This document shows positions 1 to 8,907 of a stretch of DNA of 64,000 nt, piece by piece (positions within the stretch are counted from its first letter, which is position 1; every line of letters starts with the position of its first letter). The stretch covers positions 248,001 through 312,000 of the forward strand of contig NZ_SZVS01000003.1 in the NCBI RefSeq assembly GCF_007670255.1. Reading direction: 5' to 3'. The notes below the pieces were generated by a model. The model searched no databases. It was not told the origin of the DNA and saw only the letters and a list, made by a program, of their open reading frames with translations. Source of the stretch: Paenarthrobacter nicotinovorans. GTDB taxonomy: Bacteria > Actinomycetota > Actinomycetes > Actinomycetales > Micrococcaceae. Made by a program: the position numbers and the translations under genes.

Positions 1-238
1 GGGGCTGGGCACCATCATGGATGCAAAGCATGTGGTGCTTGTGGCCACGGGCGCGCAGAAGGCCCAGGCGGTCCGGGATTTCGTGGAAGGGCCAGTGGCT
101 GCCATCTGTGCCGCATCCATCCTCCAGATGCACCCCCACGCCACCATCCTGGTGGACGAAGCTGCCGCATCATCACTGAAGCTGGCCGACTACTACCGGC
201 ACACCTACGACAACAAGCCGAAGTGGCAGGGCCTGTAG
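1..238 (+). CDS. nagB: Glucosamine-6-phosphate deaminase, 3' end only
   Basis: This is the C-terminal 78 residues of an open frame that enters from the left edge, so the start is not visible. The residues match the end of NagB: a segment on keeping the enzyme from being recognised as a free amine (VLVATGAQKAQAV), then an EGPVAAICAAS stretch and an ILVDEAAAS strand near the terminus. NagB converts glucosamine-6-phosphate to fructose-6-phosphate plus ammonia in cytosolic amino-sugar catabolism. The catalytic N-terminal part lies outside the window. Identification rests on the C-terminal pattern alone. Confidence 0.8.
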   Translation, partial: GLGTIMDAKHVVLVATGAQKAQAVRDFVEGPVAAICAASILQMHPHATILVDEAAASSLKLADYYRHTYDNKPKWQGL

Positions 239-242
239 ACGG

Positions 243-248
243 TAAGAT
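243..248 (+). promoter_or_regulatory. -10 box of a leaderless promoter (DUF3039 gene)
   Basis: TAAGAT lies 7 nt before the ATG at 256, which places transcription start at or next to the start codon. No Shine-Dalgarno sequence precedes that ATG. The box overlaps the end of the nagB region. Confidence 0.5.
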
Positions 249-255
249 GTTTGGC

Positions 256-585
256 ATGACTACGCTTCCTCCGGATCCATTCGAAAACGACCCCATGCGC
301 GAACTTTCCGGAGCCGGAACGTCCACCTCCACCATCGAGCGTGAAGAAACACGCCAGGAAGTGGAACCCGGCGACCGTGAGCGGTTTGCGCACTACGTCC
401 GCAAGGAAAAGATCATGGAATCGGCAATGACAGGCGAGCCCGTCATTGCTTTGTGTGGAAAAGTCTGGACCCCGGGCCGGGATCCCCAGAAGTTCCCGGT
501 TTGCCCGGAGTGCAAGGAGATCTATGAGGGTCTCCGCCCAGGCAATGACGGTGGAAACGGCGACGGTCCGGGCAACTCCAAGTAG
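256..585 (+). CDS. DUF3039 family protein
   Basis: A small cytosolic protein of 109 residues. The ATG at 256 was preferred over in-frame ATGs at 223 and 247 because a TAAGAT box precedes it by 7 nt. The conserved core carries His46, Cys67 and a CPEC pair at Cys83 and Cys86, which looks like a small metal-binding knuckle; that is inferred from spacing. The tail from about residue 95 is Gly/Asp/Asn rich and probably disordered. DUF3039 proteins are found in Actinobacteria and have no assigned function. The next gene on the same strand, 112 bp away, is a helicase. Confidence 0.8.
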   Translation: MTTLPPDPFENDPMRELSGAGTSTSTIEREETRQEVEPGDRERFAHYVRKEKIMESAMTGEPVIALCGKVWTPGRDPQKFPVCPECKEIYEGLRPGNDGGNGDGPGNSK

Positions 586-697
586 TGGGTGGGAAGAGAA
601 CACAGGCCCCTTCTGAACGACACCGCTGTGCGGTCCGCTTCGGCGTGCCCGCAGAAAGTGCCGTAACTGCAACTGCCATCAGGCCGGGGGAGTCAGC

Positions 698-2473
698 ATG
701 ACAGAAACACTTTTCGGTGGTCCCTCCCTGCCTCCCGCATACCCGGAACGCGCTGCCTGGGGTACGGCCCCCAAGCTGCGTGCCTGGCAGCAGGAGGCAC
801 TTGACCTCTACATGACCCGCAACCCGAAGGACTTCCTCGCTGTGGCAACGCCCGGCGCCGGTAAGACCACCTTCGCCCTGCGTATTGCCACCACGCTGCT
901 GGACAGCGGGGTGGTCAACCGCGTCACGATCGTGGCACCAACGGACCACCTCAAAAGGCAGTGGGCTGACGCCGCGGCCAGGGTAGGCATCGCCATCGAT
1001 CCGAACTTCAAGAACTCCGACGGCCAGCACGGCAGGGGCTTCGTCGGCGTCGCTGTCACCTACGCCCAGGTGGCCAGCAAGCCGATGCTGCACCGGGCCA
1101 AGACCGAAGCGGCCCGGACCCTGGTGATCCTTGACGAGATCCACCACGGCGGTGAAGCGCTGTCCTGGGGTGATGGGCTTCGCGAGGCTTTTGATCCTGC
1201 TGCGCGCCGCCTTTCCCTGACGGGAACGCCGTTCCGCTCGGACACTTCGCCTATCCCGTTTGTTGAATACGCTGAGGACCGGGACGGGATCCGCAGGTCC
1301 AAAGCCGACTACACCTACGGCTACGGCAACGCGCTGCGGGACCACGTAGTCCGGCCTGTGCTGTTCATGGCGTACTCCGGCCAGATGCGGTGGCGCACCA
1401 GTGCAGGGGATGAGATGGCAGCTTCCCTGGGCGAGGCCGCCGTGACCAAGGACATCACGTCCCAGGCATGGCGGACGGCGCTCAATCCCACCGGCGAGTG
1501 GATCCCGGCGGTTCTGGCAGCTGCGGACAAGCGCCTCAGCGAGGTGCGTCGGACGGTTCCGGATGCCGGTGGCCTGGTGATCGCCACGGACCACGAGGAC
1601 GCCCGTGCCTATGCCGGCCAGTTGAAGAAAATCACGGGCCAGTCGCCCACGGTGATTCTCTCCGACGACTCAAAGGCCTCCAGCAAAATCGAGGAGTTCT
1701 CCGCAGGGGACAAGCGCTGGATGGTGGCCGTGCGCATGGTGTCCGAAGGTGTCGACGTGCCCCGCTTGTCGGTGGGTGTCTATGCCACGTCCACCTCGAC
1801 GCCCCTGTTCTTCGCGCAGGCCGTTGGCCGTTTTGTGCGTGCGCGCAAAAGGGGAGAAACGGCGTCGGTCTTCCTGCCGTCGGTCCCGCCGTTGATGATC
1901 CTCGCCAACACCATGGAAGCCGAGCGCGACCACGCGCTGGACCGCCCGGAAAAGGACGACGACGGGCTGTTCAGTCCGGAGGAAAACCTGATGGCCGAGG
2001 CCAACCGGGAAGACAAGGCATCAGAGGAACTCACCAAGGGCAAGTTCGAGGCACTGGACTCCCAAGCTTCCTTCGACCGTGTCCTGTTCGACGGCGGTGA
2101 GTTCGGTACCGGGGCGGACATCGGCTCTGACGAGGAACTGGACTTCCTCGGCATTCCGGGACTTCTGGATGCCGAGCAGGTGGGCACACTGCTGCGGCAG
2201 CGGCAACACGAGCAGCAGTCACGCAAGAAGCGCCAATCGCCCTTGGCCGCCGCGGCGTCCCCTGCGGTTCCGGACCACCGCATGCTCATGGACCTGCGCA
2301 ACGAGCTCGCCAAGAACGTTGCCGCGTGGGCGGCCCGTACAGGAACTCCGCACGGGGTGGTCCACACCAAGCTGCGCGAGGTCTGCGGCGGTCCAGCCGT
2401 GGCCCAGGCCAATGAGGAGCAACTGCAGGCACGCCTCCGGAAGCTCCAGGATTGGTTCATCGGCCGGAAGTAG
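698..2473 (+). CDS. DEAD/DEAH-box superfamily 2 helicase
   Basis: A 591-residue predicted ATP-dependent nucleic-acid helicase. Residues 50-58 form the Walker A motif (ATPGAGKTT), residues 146-150 the motif II variant DEIHH, and residues 173-180 motif III (SLTGTPFR). A second RecA-like lobe follows, with a late arginine motif of the form QAVGRFVRAR. The C-terminal 180 residues are charged and do not match a domain I recognise. The ATG is preceded by GGGGGAG at good spacing, so this gene has a leader. The DEIHH box and overall form resemble the UvrB/RecG-like actinobacterial helicases of unknown substrate. There is no nuclease or methylase beside it, so a restriction role is not supported. Confidence 0.85.
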   Translation: MTETLFGGPSLPPAYPERAAWGTAPKLRAWQQEALDLYMTRNPKDFLAVATPGAGKTTFALRIATTLLDSGVVNRVTIVAPTDHLKRQWADAAARVGIAIDPNFKNSDGQHGRGFVGVAVTYAQVASKPMLHRAKTEAARTLVILDEIHHGGEALSWGDGLREAFDPAARRLSLTGTPFRSDTSPIPFVEYAEDRDGIRRSKADYTYGYGNALRDHVVRPVLFMAYSGQMRWRTSAGDEMAASLGEAAVTKDITSQAWRTALNPTGEWIPAVLAAADKRLSEVRRTVPDAGGLVIATDHEDARAYAGQLKKITGQSPTVILSDDSKASSKIEEFSAGDKRWMVAVRMVSEGVDVPRLSVGVYATSTSTPLFFAQAVGRFVRARKRGETASVFLPSVPPLMILANTMEAERDHALDRPEKDDDGLFSPEENLMAEANREDKASEELTKGKFEALDSQASFDRVLFDGGEFGTGADIGSDEELDFLGIPGLLDAEQVGTLLRQRQHEQQSRKKRQSPLAAAASPAVPDHRMLMDLRNELAKNVAAWAARTGTPHGVVHTKLREVCGGPAVAQANEEQLQARLRKLQDWFIGRK

Positions 2474-2494
2474 CCGGCCCGGATGTCAGCTCAT

Positions 2495-2532
2495 ACGCCA
2501 CAGGGCGCCGCAGATGCGGCGCCCTGTGGCGT
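2495..2532. terminator. Bidirectional terminator-like hairpin
   Basis: A perfect 17-bp inverted repeat (arms 2495-2511 and 2516-2532) with a 4-nt AGAT loop lies between the convergent helicase and pncA genes. It lacks a clear T-run, so termination would depend on stem strength. Confidence 0.65.
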
Positions 2533-2547
2533 TGTGTGCCTTGTGGC

Positions 2548-3174
2548 TCAGCCGTGGTCGACCTCGACGCCGGCCGCTTCCAGGTCGTCGAAGACGTCGC
2601 TGAGGTCCTCGGAGATTCCGGCCGTGAGATCGGCAATCACGGTGGTGTTGTAGCCGGCCTGGACGGCATCCAATGCGGTGGCCTTGACGCAGTAGTCGGT
2701 GGCGATGCCTACGATCACCACATCTTCGACGTCATGGCTCTGAAGCCAGTCGTCGAGCCCAATAGCGTCCTCATCGATCACTTCGGCTACCGTTGCGCCG
2801 GCCTTCAGGTCTCCTGAAGGGACATCGTCTTCCGGTGCGAGGACGCCTTCGAAACCCGAGTAGGCTGCCGTGTACTGTCCCTTGCGGAAGTAGGCCTGGA
2901 TGTACTCGGGGTCCAGGTCCTCATGCAGCTCGGCACCTTTGGTGCGGGCCCGGCAGTGCGGTGGCCATGAATCCACCATGTCCGGGTTGTCGGAGAAATG
3001 GTCGCCAGGCTCAATGTGCCAATCCTGTGTTGCCACGATGTGATCGAAGTGCTGTTGGTTGGCATCAACGTATTCGGTGATGGCGCCGGCAACATCGGCA
3101 CCTCCCTGGACCGCCAAGGTGCCGCCCTCGCAGAAATCGTTCTGGACATCAACGATGATCAAGGCCCTGGACAT
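2548..3174 (-). CDS. pncA: Nicotinamidase (isochorismatase family)
   Basis: A 208-residue cytosolic enzyme predicted to deamidate nicotinamide to nicotinate. The isochorismatase-fold catalytic triad is visible as Asp9 (IIVDVQNDF), Lys98 (FRKGQYTAAY) and Cys162 (GIATDYCVKATA). The metal site appears as Asp51, His53 and His59 in TQDWHIEPGDHF. This is the PncA pattern rather than that of a generic cysteine hydrolase. Its start codon shares one base with the stop of pncB, so the two are translationally coupled, and its product is the substrate of PncB. It converges on the helicase gene. Confidence 0.93.
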   Translation of the reverse strand: MSRALIIVDVQNDFCEGGTLAVQGGADVAGAITEYVDANQQHFDHIVATQDWHIEPGDHFSDNPDMVDSWPPHCRARTKGAELHEDLDPEYIQAYFRKGQYTAAYSGFEGVLAPEDDVPSGDLKAGATVAEVIDEDAIGLDDWLQSHDVEDVVIVGIATDYCVKATALDAVQAGYNTTVIADLTAGISEDLSDVFDDLEAAGVEVDHG

Positions 3175-4502
3175 CAGTTCTCCTCGTAGACGGTGGGGAT
3201 GGCGGCCTCGCCGCGTTGCAGGCGGTTCACAACAGGGGGCAGCTCGGCCATGGTTGCCGCGTGGCGCTCTTTCGCCCGGACAACACCTTCAGGGCCAGTC
3301 CACCCCGGCAGGACCTCGCCATTCTTGACGAACTGGTGGAGCAAGGGACGGTCGTTGCCGTCGTCTTCGGGGCGGTGTCCGATGCCGACGACTTCGTGGG
3401 TGGCCCGGCCGCGCTCATTGAGCTTGCGCAGGGCGTATTTGCGTCCGCCAACGCTTGCCTTGTTCTTGGCCGCCTTGGCGACGGAAATGAATTCGCCGGC
3501 GTCGTTGGTGCGGCTAACCAGTTTGTAGACCATGCTCGCCGTCGGAGCGCCGGAGCCTGTGACCAGCGAGGTCCCCACGCCGTAGGAGTCCACGGGGGCG
3601 GACTGCAGGGCTGCGATGGCGAACTCGTCAAGGTCGGAGGTCACCACGATGCGGGTGTTGACGTTGCCCAGGTCATCGAGCAGCTGGCGGACCCATTGGG
3701 CCTGAGCCACGAGGTCGCCGGAGTCCAGGCGCACGGCGCCGAGTTTGTCCCCGGCGAGTTCGACGGCGGTCCGCACCGCCGTTTCGACGTCGTAAGTGTC
3801 CACCAACAGGGAAGTCCCGGGGCCAAAGGCCGCAATCTGGGCTTCGAAGGCTTCACGTTCGGTGTCATGCAGAAGGGTGAAAGAGTGTGCCGCCGTGCCG
3901 ACGGTCTTGATCCCGTAGCGCCTGCCGGCCTCGAGGTTGGAGGTGCTGGCGAAGCCGGCGATGACAGCGGCGCGGGCTGCCGCCGTTGCCGATTCCTCCT
4001 GGGTGCGCCGGGAGCCCATCTCGATGCAAGGACGGCTTCCGGCCGCCGAGGTCATGCGGGACGCGGCCGAAGCTATGGCGCTGTCGTGGTTGAGGACCGA
4101 GAGGATGAATGTCTCAAGGATGCAGGCCTCAGCGAACGTCGACTCAACAATCAGGATGGGGGAGTTTGGGAAGTAGGCATCGCCTTCGGCGTAGCCCCAG
4201 ATGTCGCCGCTGAACTTGTAATCGGCCAGGTAGTCCAGGGTTTCCCTGTTGACCACCTTGTTCTGTTCCAGGAAGGCGAGTTCGGCATCGCCGAACCTGA
4301 AGTCCGCGATGCCTTCGAGCAGGCGTCCCGTCCCGCCCACCACTCCGTACCGGCGGCCGTCCGGAAGCCTGCGGGCGAAGGCCTCAAACACTGAACGCCG
4401 GTGCGCGGCACCCGAGTGCAGGGCGGCCTGCAGCATGGTCAGCTCGTAGTGGTCTGTGTACAAGGAAGTTGCGGGATGGTCCCACGACGCGGCTCTACTC
4501 AC
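3174..4502 (-). CDS. pncB: Nicotinate phosphoribosyltransferase
   Basis: A 442-residue enzyme joining nicotinate to PRPP to give nicotinate mononucleotide, the committed salvage step toward NAD. Visible family motifs are the N-terminal TDHYELTM, the phosphate-binding RLDSGDL near the middle, VTSDLDEFAI, and the GVGTSLVTGSG loop. The GTG at 4502 has no ribosome site but has a TAGAGT box exactly 6 nt upstream, so it is read as a leaderless start. It forms an operon with pncA and is divergent from clpS, with start codons only 37 bp apart. Confidence 0.95.
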   Translation of the reverse strand: MSRAASWDHPATSLYTDHYELTMLQAALHSGAAHRRSVFEAFARRLPDGRRYGVVGGTGRLLEGIADFRFGDAELAFLEQNKVVNRETLDYLADYKFSGDIWGYAEGDAYFPNSPILIVESTFAEACILETFILSVLNHDSAIASAASRMTSAAGSRPCIEMGSRRTQEESATAAARAAVIAGFASTSNLEAGRRYGIKTVGTAAHSFTLLHDTEREAFEAQIAAFGPGTSLLVDTYDVETAVRTAVELAGDKLGAVRLDSGDLVAQAQWVRQLLDDLGNVNTRIVVTSDLDEFAIAALQSAPVDSYGVGTSLVTGSGAPTASMVYKLVSRTNDAGEFISVAKAAKNKASVGGRKYALRKLNERGRATHEVVGIGHRPEDDGNDRPLLHQFVKNGEVLPGWTGPEGVVRAKERHAATMAELPPVVNRLQRGEAAIPTVYEEN

Positions 4503-4508
4503 GAATTC

Positions 4509-4514
4509 ACTCTA
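4509..4514 (-). promoter_or_regulatory. -10 box of leaderless pncB promoter
   Basis: TAGAGT on the minus strand is followed by 6 nt and then the GTG of pncB, predicting +1 at the start codon. It lies between the clpS -10 box and the pncB start codon, in the DNA that the clpS -35 should occupy. Confidence 0.6.
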
Positions 4515-4527
4515 GTGCGAGCCGCCA

Positions 4528-4533
4528 TAGAAT
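4528..4533 (+). promoter_or_regulatory. -10 box of leaderless clpS promoter
   Basis: TAGAAT is followed by 6 nt and then the ATG of clpS, so +1 should coincide with the A of ATG. The divergent pncB -10 box is only 13 bp away, so polymerase footprints would overlap. Confidence 0.6.
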
Positions 4534-4539
4534 GGACAG

Positions 4540-4902
4540 ATGAGCCCTAGCGTTGCGTTTGGCACGGACATCGACGAGCGGACCGAAGCTGCAGAGCAAA
4601 CGTCCACCGATGTCCTGACAGCCCCCGATGTCCCTTGGAACCTGGTGATCTGGAACGATCCCGTCAACTTGATGAGCTATGTGAGCTACGTTTTCCAGAG
4701 CTATTTCGGCTACTCGGAGTCCAAGGCGCACAAGTTGATGATGGAGGTCCACAAGAAGGGCCGTTCCATCGTGGCGTTCGGAAGCAAGGAACAGGTGGAG
4801 CAGCACGCTGTCGCCATGCACGGTTTCGGCCTGTGGGCCACTGTGGAGAAGGCCGCAAGCGGCAACGAAACACCCGGAAAGGGCGGCCGCCAGCGTGGCT
4901 AA
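4540..4902 (+). CDS. clpS: ClpS adaptor for ATP-dependent Clp protease
   Basis: A 120-residue adaptor that hands N-degron substrates to the ClpC/ClpA unfoldase. The ClpS core spans about residues 28-110, with the WNLVIWNDPVN strand, the MEVHKKGRSIVAFG segment and the C-terminal GLWATVE strand. The N-terminal 25 residues are variable, as is usual. The start is leaderless, fixed by TAGAAT 6 nt upstream. The stop overlaps the start of the DUF2017 gene by 8 nt, and that clpS-DUF2017 pairing is common in Actinobacteria. Confidence 0.93.
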   Translation: MSPSVAFGTDIDERTEAAEQTSTDVLTAPDVPWNLVIWNDPVNLMSYVSYVFQSYFGYSESKAHKLMMEVHKKGRSIVAFGSKEQVEQHAVAMHGFGLWATVEKAASGNETPGKGGRQRG

Positions 4903-5461
4903 GGCATTCAAATACGGACTTAAAGGCATTACGGGATACCTTGAGCCGGCCGAGCGCGACCTCCTGCGCGGGTTGCTGGACGACGTCATCTCGATGCTGG
5001 ACCCCGAAGTCCGGGAAAACGAAGATCCCCTGGCGGCCCTGATCGGTTTGGATATGGACGTCAAGCAGCCAAGCGACCGCGCCCTGCTGCGGTTGTTGCC
5101 GAACGTCCTAAAGGACGACGACGGCGGCTCGCTGGAGTTCCGGCAGCTCACCGAACGCTCTGTCCGGGAGAACAAGATCGGGGCGCTGCGGGCCACTGCA
5201 TTGGGCTTGGACCGGCAGGACCTGGTCCTGACGCCCGAAGAGGCAGCCCGCTGGTCCATGGCGCTCAATGACGTCAGATTGGTTCTCGCCGAACGCCTGG
5301 ACATCCGGGATGAAGCGGATGCCGAGCACATCCACAGCATGCAGGACTGGAGCCAGGCCGAAGACGTGGAGAGCTACCTGGCGTTGGTCTACAACTTCAC
5401 CACCTGGCTCCAGGAGTCACTGGTTCAGGCAATGATCTCCGCCCGGCAGGTGAAATCCTGA
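4895..5461 (+). CDS. DUF2017 family protein
   Basis: A 188-residue soluble protein starting at a GTG inside the end of clpS, so it is translationally coupled. It is largely helical and acidic, with a conserved-looking LEPAERDLLRGLLDDV segment near residues 17-32 and a WSMALNDVRLVLAERL segment around residues 113-130. No catalytic motif is visible. The family is of unknown function; the tie to clpS suggests a part in proteolysis or its control, which is inference from context. Confidence 0.85.
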   Translation: MAKAFKYGLKGITGYLEPAERDLLRGLLDDVISMLDPEVRENEDPLAALIGLDMDVKQPSDRALLRLLPNVLKDDDGGSLEFRQLTERSVRENKIGALRATALGLDRQDLVLTPEEAARWSMALNDVRLVLAERLDIRDEADAEHIHSMQDWSQAEDVESYLALVYNFTTWLQESLVQAMISARQVKS

Positions 5462-5525
5462 TCGTGGGGGCCCTGTGCCGCCCCGCCCGTGTGACACATA
5501 AGACACGAGGCGGAGGACACACCTG

Positions 5526-6575
5526 ATGGCCGCACCCCACGGGAAGCCTTATTCTCGAATAATCATGACATCAGCATCGGGTTCACCAAGCGGCGCTCCG
5601 GGCAGTGGCGCCCCCATCAGCACGGGGGAGATCGTGGGAACGCGTCCGATCGGTATATTCGACTCCGGCGTGGGCGGACTGACAGTGGCGCGGGCCATCA
5701 TCGACCAATTGCCCAACGAGTCAATCCTCTATGTAGGCGACACCGCCAACGGACCCTACGGCCCACTTCCCATCGCCGAGGTGCGTGCCAATGCCCTCGG
5801 CGTCATGGACGAACTGGTGGACTCCGGAGTCAAGCTCCTGACCATAGCCTGCAACTCGGCGTCGGCCGCTGTGCTCCGGGACGCCCGGGAAAGGTACACA
5901 GCCCGGTACGGGATACCGGTGATCGAGGTCATTCAACCGGCAGTCCGCCGTGCCGTTTCCGCGACCCGGACAGGCAGGATCGGGGTCATTGGAACCTCTG
6001 CCACGGTGGGTTCACGGGCCTACGAAGACACCTTTGCCGCCGCCCCGGACCTCACCATCACGTCCGTGGCCTGCCCTGCGTTCGTCAGTTTCGTCGAAGC
6101 AGGCGTTACCACCGGCCCTGAACTTTTGGCAGCCGCCAACGAGTACTTGGCCCCGCTGAAAGAGGCCGGTGTGGACACCGTGGTCCTCGGATGCACGCAC
6201 TATCCACTACTGACCGGCGTCATCTCCTTCGTCATGGGTGAAGATGTCACCCTGGTCTCCAGCGCCGAAGAAACAGCCAAGGACGTCTACCGGGCGCTGG
6301 CCACCCACGGCATCCAGCGGACCGGCTCAGCTGCTCCCAGTCACGAGTTCATCGCCACAGGTGACGCCGCCCAGTTCGAAACGCTCGCGCGCCGGTTCCT
6401 GGGACCTGAAGTGCTGTCCGTGAAGCACGTGGACCATGTGGCAGCGCAGTATCCGACCGGAAGCCTCGCACGGATCACGCCCGAAATGCTCGAAGCAGCA
6501 AAATCAGGGGCAGGCCTGGCGCGCCGCTCCTACTTCGTCAACCCCGCCGACGCCGCCTTGGGGCGTGGCTTGTGA
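5526..6575 (+). CDS. murI: Glutamate racemase
   Basis: A 349-residue racemase that makes D-glutamate for peptidoglycan. Both catalytic cysteines are present, Cys109 (IACNSASAA) and Cys223 (GCTHYPLL), with the FDSGVGG substrate loop at residues 45-51. The first 40 residues are a Ser/Gly/Pro-rich extension beyond the usual length. The ATG at 5526 has GGAGG 9 nt upstream. The in-frame ATG at 5565 has TATTCT ending 9 nt upstream and could be the true, nearly leaderless start. Its stop overlaps the MBL gene by 4 nt. Confidence 0.93.
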   Translation: MAAPHGKPYSRIIMTSASGSPSGAPGSGAPISTGEIVGTRPIGIFDSGVGGLTVARAIIDQLPNESILYVGDTANGPYGPLPIAEVRANALGVMDELVDSGVKLLTIACNSASAAVLRDARERYTARYGIPVIEVIQPAVRRAVSATRTGRIGVIGTSATVGSRAYEDTFAAAPDLTITSVACPAFVSFVEAGVTTGPELLAAANEYLAPLKEAGVDTVVLGCTHYPLLTGVISFVMGEDVTLVSSAEETAKDVYRALATHGIQRTGSAAPSHEFIATGDAAQFETLARRFLGPEVLSVKHVDHVAAQYPTGSLARITPEMLEAAKSGAGLARRSYFVNPADAALGRGL

Positions 6576-7369
6576 AGCTGACCATCGTGGGGTGTACGGG
6601 TTCATTCCCGGGGCCGGGTTCGCCGGCGTCGTGCTATCTGGTCACGGCACATGACGGCGAACGCGAGTGGAAGATCGTCATGGACCTCGGAAGCGGTGCC
6701 CTGGGCGCTATCCAGCGGTATACGGATCTTGAGGACATCGATGCGATTTTCCTCACCCACCTGCATCCGGACCACTGCATGGATCTCTGCGGCCTCCATG
6801 TAGCTGTGCGGTGGAAGCCCGGCGGCTGGGGACGCGACCGCATTCCGGTGTGGGGTCCGGCAGCTACTGCGGACCGCATGGCCACCGCCTACGGGCTGGA
6901 TCTGGACCCAGGGATGCATGAGGAGTTCGACTTCACCAACTGGGCGGAACAGAAGCCCGTGACAGTGGGACCGTTCACCGTGACCCCCTACGGCGTCAAC
7001 CATCCGGTGGAGGAGTGCTACGCCTTGCGCGTCACCGCAACAGAGCCGGGCAAGGACGGCACGCCGGTGACCCGGGTCCTGACATACTCCGGGGACACCG
7101 ACTCCTGCCAGGGCCTGGAAGATGCTGCAGAGGGCGCAGACCTTTTCCTCTGCGAAGCGGCCTTCGAGGAAGGCCGCGATGACGCCATCAAGGACGTCCA
7201 CCTCACCGGCAAGCGCGCCGCGGAGGCAGCAGTGAACGCCGGCGCCAAGCGGCTGCTGCTGACCCACATCCCCGTCTGGACTTCCCAGACGAAAGTGATG
7301 TCCGAGGCAAAACCCGTTTTCGCCGGGGACGTAGCTGTTGCCGTAGCCGGGGTCCACTACACCATCTAA
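6572..7369 (+). CDS. MBL-fold metallo-hydrolase (RNase Z-like)
   Basis: A 265-residue metallo-beta-lactamase-fold enzyme starting at a GTG that overlaps the murI stop. The signature [10 protein letters not shown] gives the metal-binding His-x-His-x-Asp-His set near residue 67. Later ligands are the [10 protein letters not shown] histidine, the YSGDTDSC aspartate and the terminal LLTHIPVW histidine. The family includes RNase Z and cyclic-nucleotide phosphodiesterases; the substrate cannot be read from sequence. It sits in the actinobacterial murI-MBL-rph-rdgB block, which points to RNA or nucleotide metabolism. Confidence 0.85.
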   Translation: MKLTIVGCTGSFPGPGSPASCYLVTAHDGEREWKIVMDLGSGALGAIQRYTDLEDIDAIFLTHLHPDHCMDLCGLHVAVRWKPGGWGRDRIPVWGPAATADRMATAYGLDLDPGMHEEFDFTNWAEQKPVTVGPFTVTPYGVNHPVEECYALRVTATEPGKDGTPVTRVLTYSGDTDSCQGLEDAAEGADLFLCEAAFEEGRDDAIKDVHLTGKRAAEAAVNAGAKRLLLTHIPVWTSQTKVMSEAKPVFAGDVAVAVAGVHYTI

Positions 7370-7403
7370 CGGACTCCGGCGCGGGCTTGGTGGCCATCGT
7401 CGC

Positions 7404-7409
7404 TAAGCT
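7404..7409 (+). promoter_or_regulatory. -10 box of leaderless rph promoter
   Basis: TAAGCT is followed by 6 nt and then the rph ATG. A GGAG lies only 1 nt before the ATG, too close to act as a ribosome site. Confidence 0.55.
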
Positions 7410-7415
7410 TGGAGC

Positions 7416-8174
7416 ATGACTTCTGAAGCTACAGCAACACCCGTCATCCGCGCCGACGGCCGGACCCCCGAGCAACTGCGACCCATCAGCATCACCCGTG
7501 GCTGGTCCAAGCAGGCAGAGGGCTCGGCTTTGATCGAGTTCGGAAACACCCGGGTTCTGTGCACCGCTTCCCTGACCGAGGGTGTGCCCCGCTGGCTCAA
7601 GGGCGAGGGCCGCGGCTGGGTAACTGCCGAGTACGCCATGCTTCCCCGCGCGACGAATACCCGCTCGGACCGCGAGTCCGTGAAGGGCAAGATCGGCGGA
7701 CGCACCCACGAGATTTCGCGCCTGATCGGCCGTTCCCTGCGTTCGATCATCGACACCAAGGCGCTCGGCGAGAACACCATCGTCCTGGACTGTGACGTCC
7801 TCCAGGCCGACGGCGGCACGCGCACCGCTGCCATTACCGGCGCCTACGTGGCCCTGGCCGAGGCCATTCGCTTTGCCCGCGAGAACAAGCTCATTGCCCG
7901 CAACGCCGAGCCGCTGGTGGATACCATTGCGGCGGTCTCCGTGGGCATCATCGACGGCGTTCCCATGCTTGACCTGCCCTACGTCGAGGACGTTCGGGCG
8001 GAGACGGACATGAACGTGGTGGTGACGGGCTCGGGCAAGTTCGTGGAGGTGCAGGGCACAGCTGAAGGCGCACCCTTCGACCGTGATGAACTGAACGCCC
8101 TGCTGGACCTGGCCCTCCTGGGCACCACCCAGCTCGCTGCCATCCAGCGCGAAACGCTGGCGGAAGCCCCGTGA
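7416..8174 (+). CDS. rph: Ribonuclease PH
   Basis: A 252-residue phosphorolytic 3'-to-5' exoribonuclease that trims tRNA precursors. Diagnostic stretches are [11 protein letters not shown] at the N terminus, [17 protein letters not shown] around residues 65-80, the phosphate-binding [15 protein letters not shown] near residue 130, and the [16 protein letters not shown] type C terminus. The length is typical of the family. Transcription probably starts at the ATG. The following rdgB start overlaps the rph stop by 4 nt. Confidence 0.96.
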   Translation: MTSEATATPVIRADGRTPEQLRPISITRGWSKQAEGSALIEFGNTRVLCTASLTEGVPRWLKGEGRGWVTAEYAMLPRATNTRSDRESVKGKIGGRTHEISRLIGRSLRSIIDTKALGENTIVLDCDVLQADGGTRTAAITGAYVALAEAIRFARENKLIARNAEPLVDTIAAVSVGIIDGVPMLDLPYVEDVRAETDMNVVVTGSGKFVEVQGTAEGAPFDRDELNALLDLALLGTTQLAAIQRETLAEAP

Positions 8175-8839
8175 GCGCCGAAACCGTAGCTGGCGCGCCA
8201 CTGCTGGTTCTCGCTACCCACAACAAGGGCAAATTGAAGGAACTCCGCGAACTGCTGCGGGGGCAGGTGCCAGGCCTCGACGTCGATACCCAGGTGGTTG
8301 ACGCCGCTGCGGCGGGTGCCCCGGACGTGGCGGAAACCGGGGTCACGTTTGCCGAGAACTCACTCCTCAAAGCCCGCGCAGTAGCAGAGGCGACCGGCTT
8401 GGTGGCCATCGCCGATGATTCCGGGCTGGCGGTGGATGTTCTGGGCGGTGCGCCCGGAATCTTCTCAGCCCGCTGGTCGGGCCGGCATGGTGACGACGAA
8501 GCAAACCTGAACCTGCTGTTGGCCCAGCTCTCCGATGTACCGGATGAATACCGCGGAGCAGCCTTCGTGTGTGCCGCGGCCTTGGCTGTGCCAGGGCCTG
8601 ATGGCGTTGCCCACGAGACCGTGGAGTACGGCCAACTTGAAGGAACGCTTCTGCGTCAGCCCCGGGGCGAGGGCGGCTTCGGTTACGACCCCGTGCTGCA
8701 GCCGGCCGGGATGGACCGCAGCTGTGCGGAGTTGAGTTCCGAGGAGAAGAACGCCATCAGCCACCGCGGGCAGGCGTTCCGTGCATTGCTTCCAGCCATA
8801 GTCTCTGCGCTCTCCGGTAACGGTTCAGAGCGGTCCTAG
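8171..8839 (+). CDS. rdgB: Non-canonical purine NTP pyrophosphatase (RdgB/HAM1)
   Basis: A 222-residue house-cleaning enzyme that hydrolyses ITP, dITP and XTP to monophosphates. The N-terminal [16 protein letters not shown] loop, the [13 protein letters not shown] segment, [17 protein letters not shown] and the C-terminal FGYDPV and [10 protein letters not shown] motifs are all present. It starts at a GTG overlapping the rph stop. A Ser-rich and Glu-rich variable loop lies between residues 120 and 150. It ends the run and is followed by a strong terminator. Confidence 0.95.
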   Translation: MSAETVAGAPLLVLATHNKGKLKELRELLRGQVPGLDVDTQVVDAAAAGAPDVAETGVTFAENSLLKARAVAEATGLVAIADDSGLAVDVLGGAPGIFSARWSGRHGDDEANLNLLLAQLSDVPDEYRGAAFVCAAALAVPGPDGVAHETVEYGQLEGTLLRQPRGEGGFGYDPVLQPAGMDRSCAELSSEEKNAISHRGQAFRALLPAIVSALSGNGSERS

Positions 8840-8860
8840 TCCGGCAGGCAACGACAAAGG

Positions 8861-8893
8861 AAAAGGCACCCCCGCACAGCGGGGGTGCCTTTT
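8861..8893. terminator. Strong bidirectional terminator
   Basis: A perfect 15-bp inverted repeat (8861-8875 and 8879-8893) with an ACA loop has an A-run on one side and a T-run on the other. It serves both the rdgB run and the convergent dedA-type gene. Confidence 0.9.
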
Positions 8894-8907
8894 GGCTTCG
8901 GTAATTC

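Noticed and set aside
698..2473. Helicase as part of a defence or restriction system
   Set aside because: Its neighbours are housekeeping genes in an order typical of Actinobacteria, with no methylase, nuclease or defence partner.
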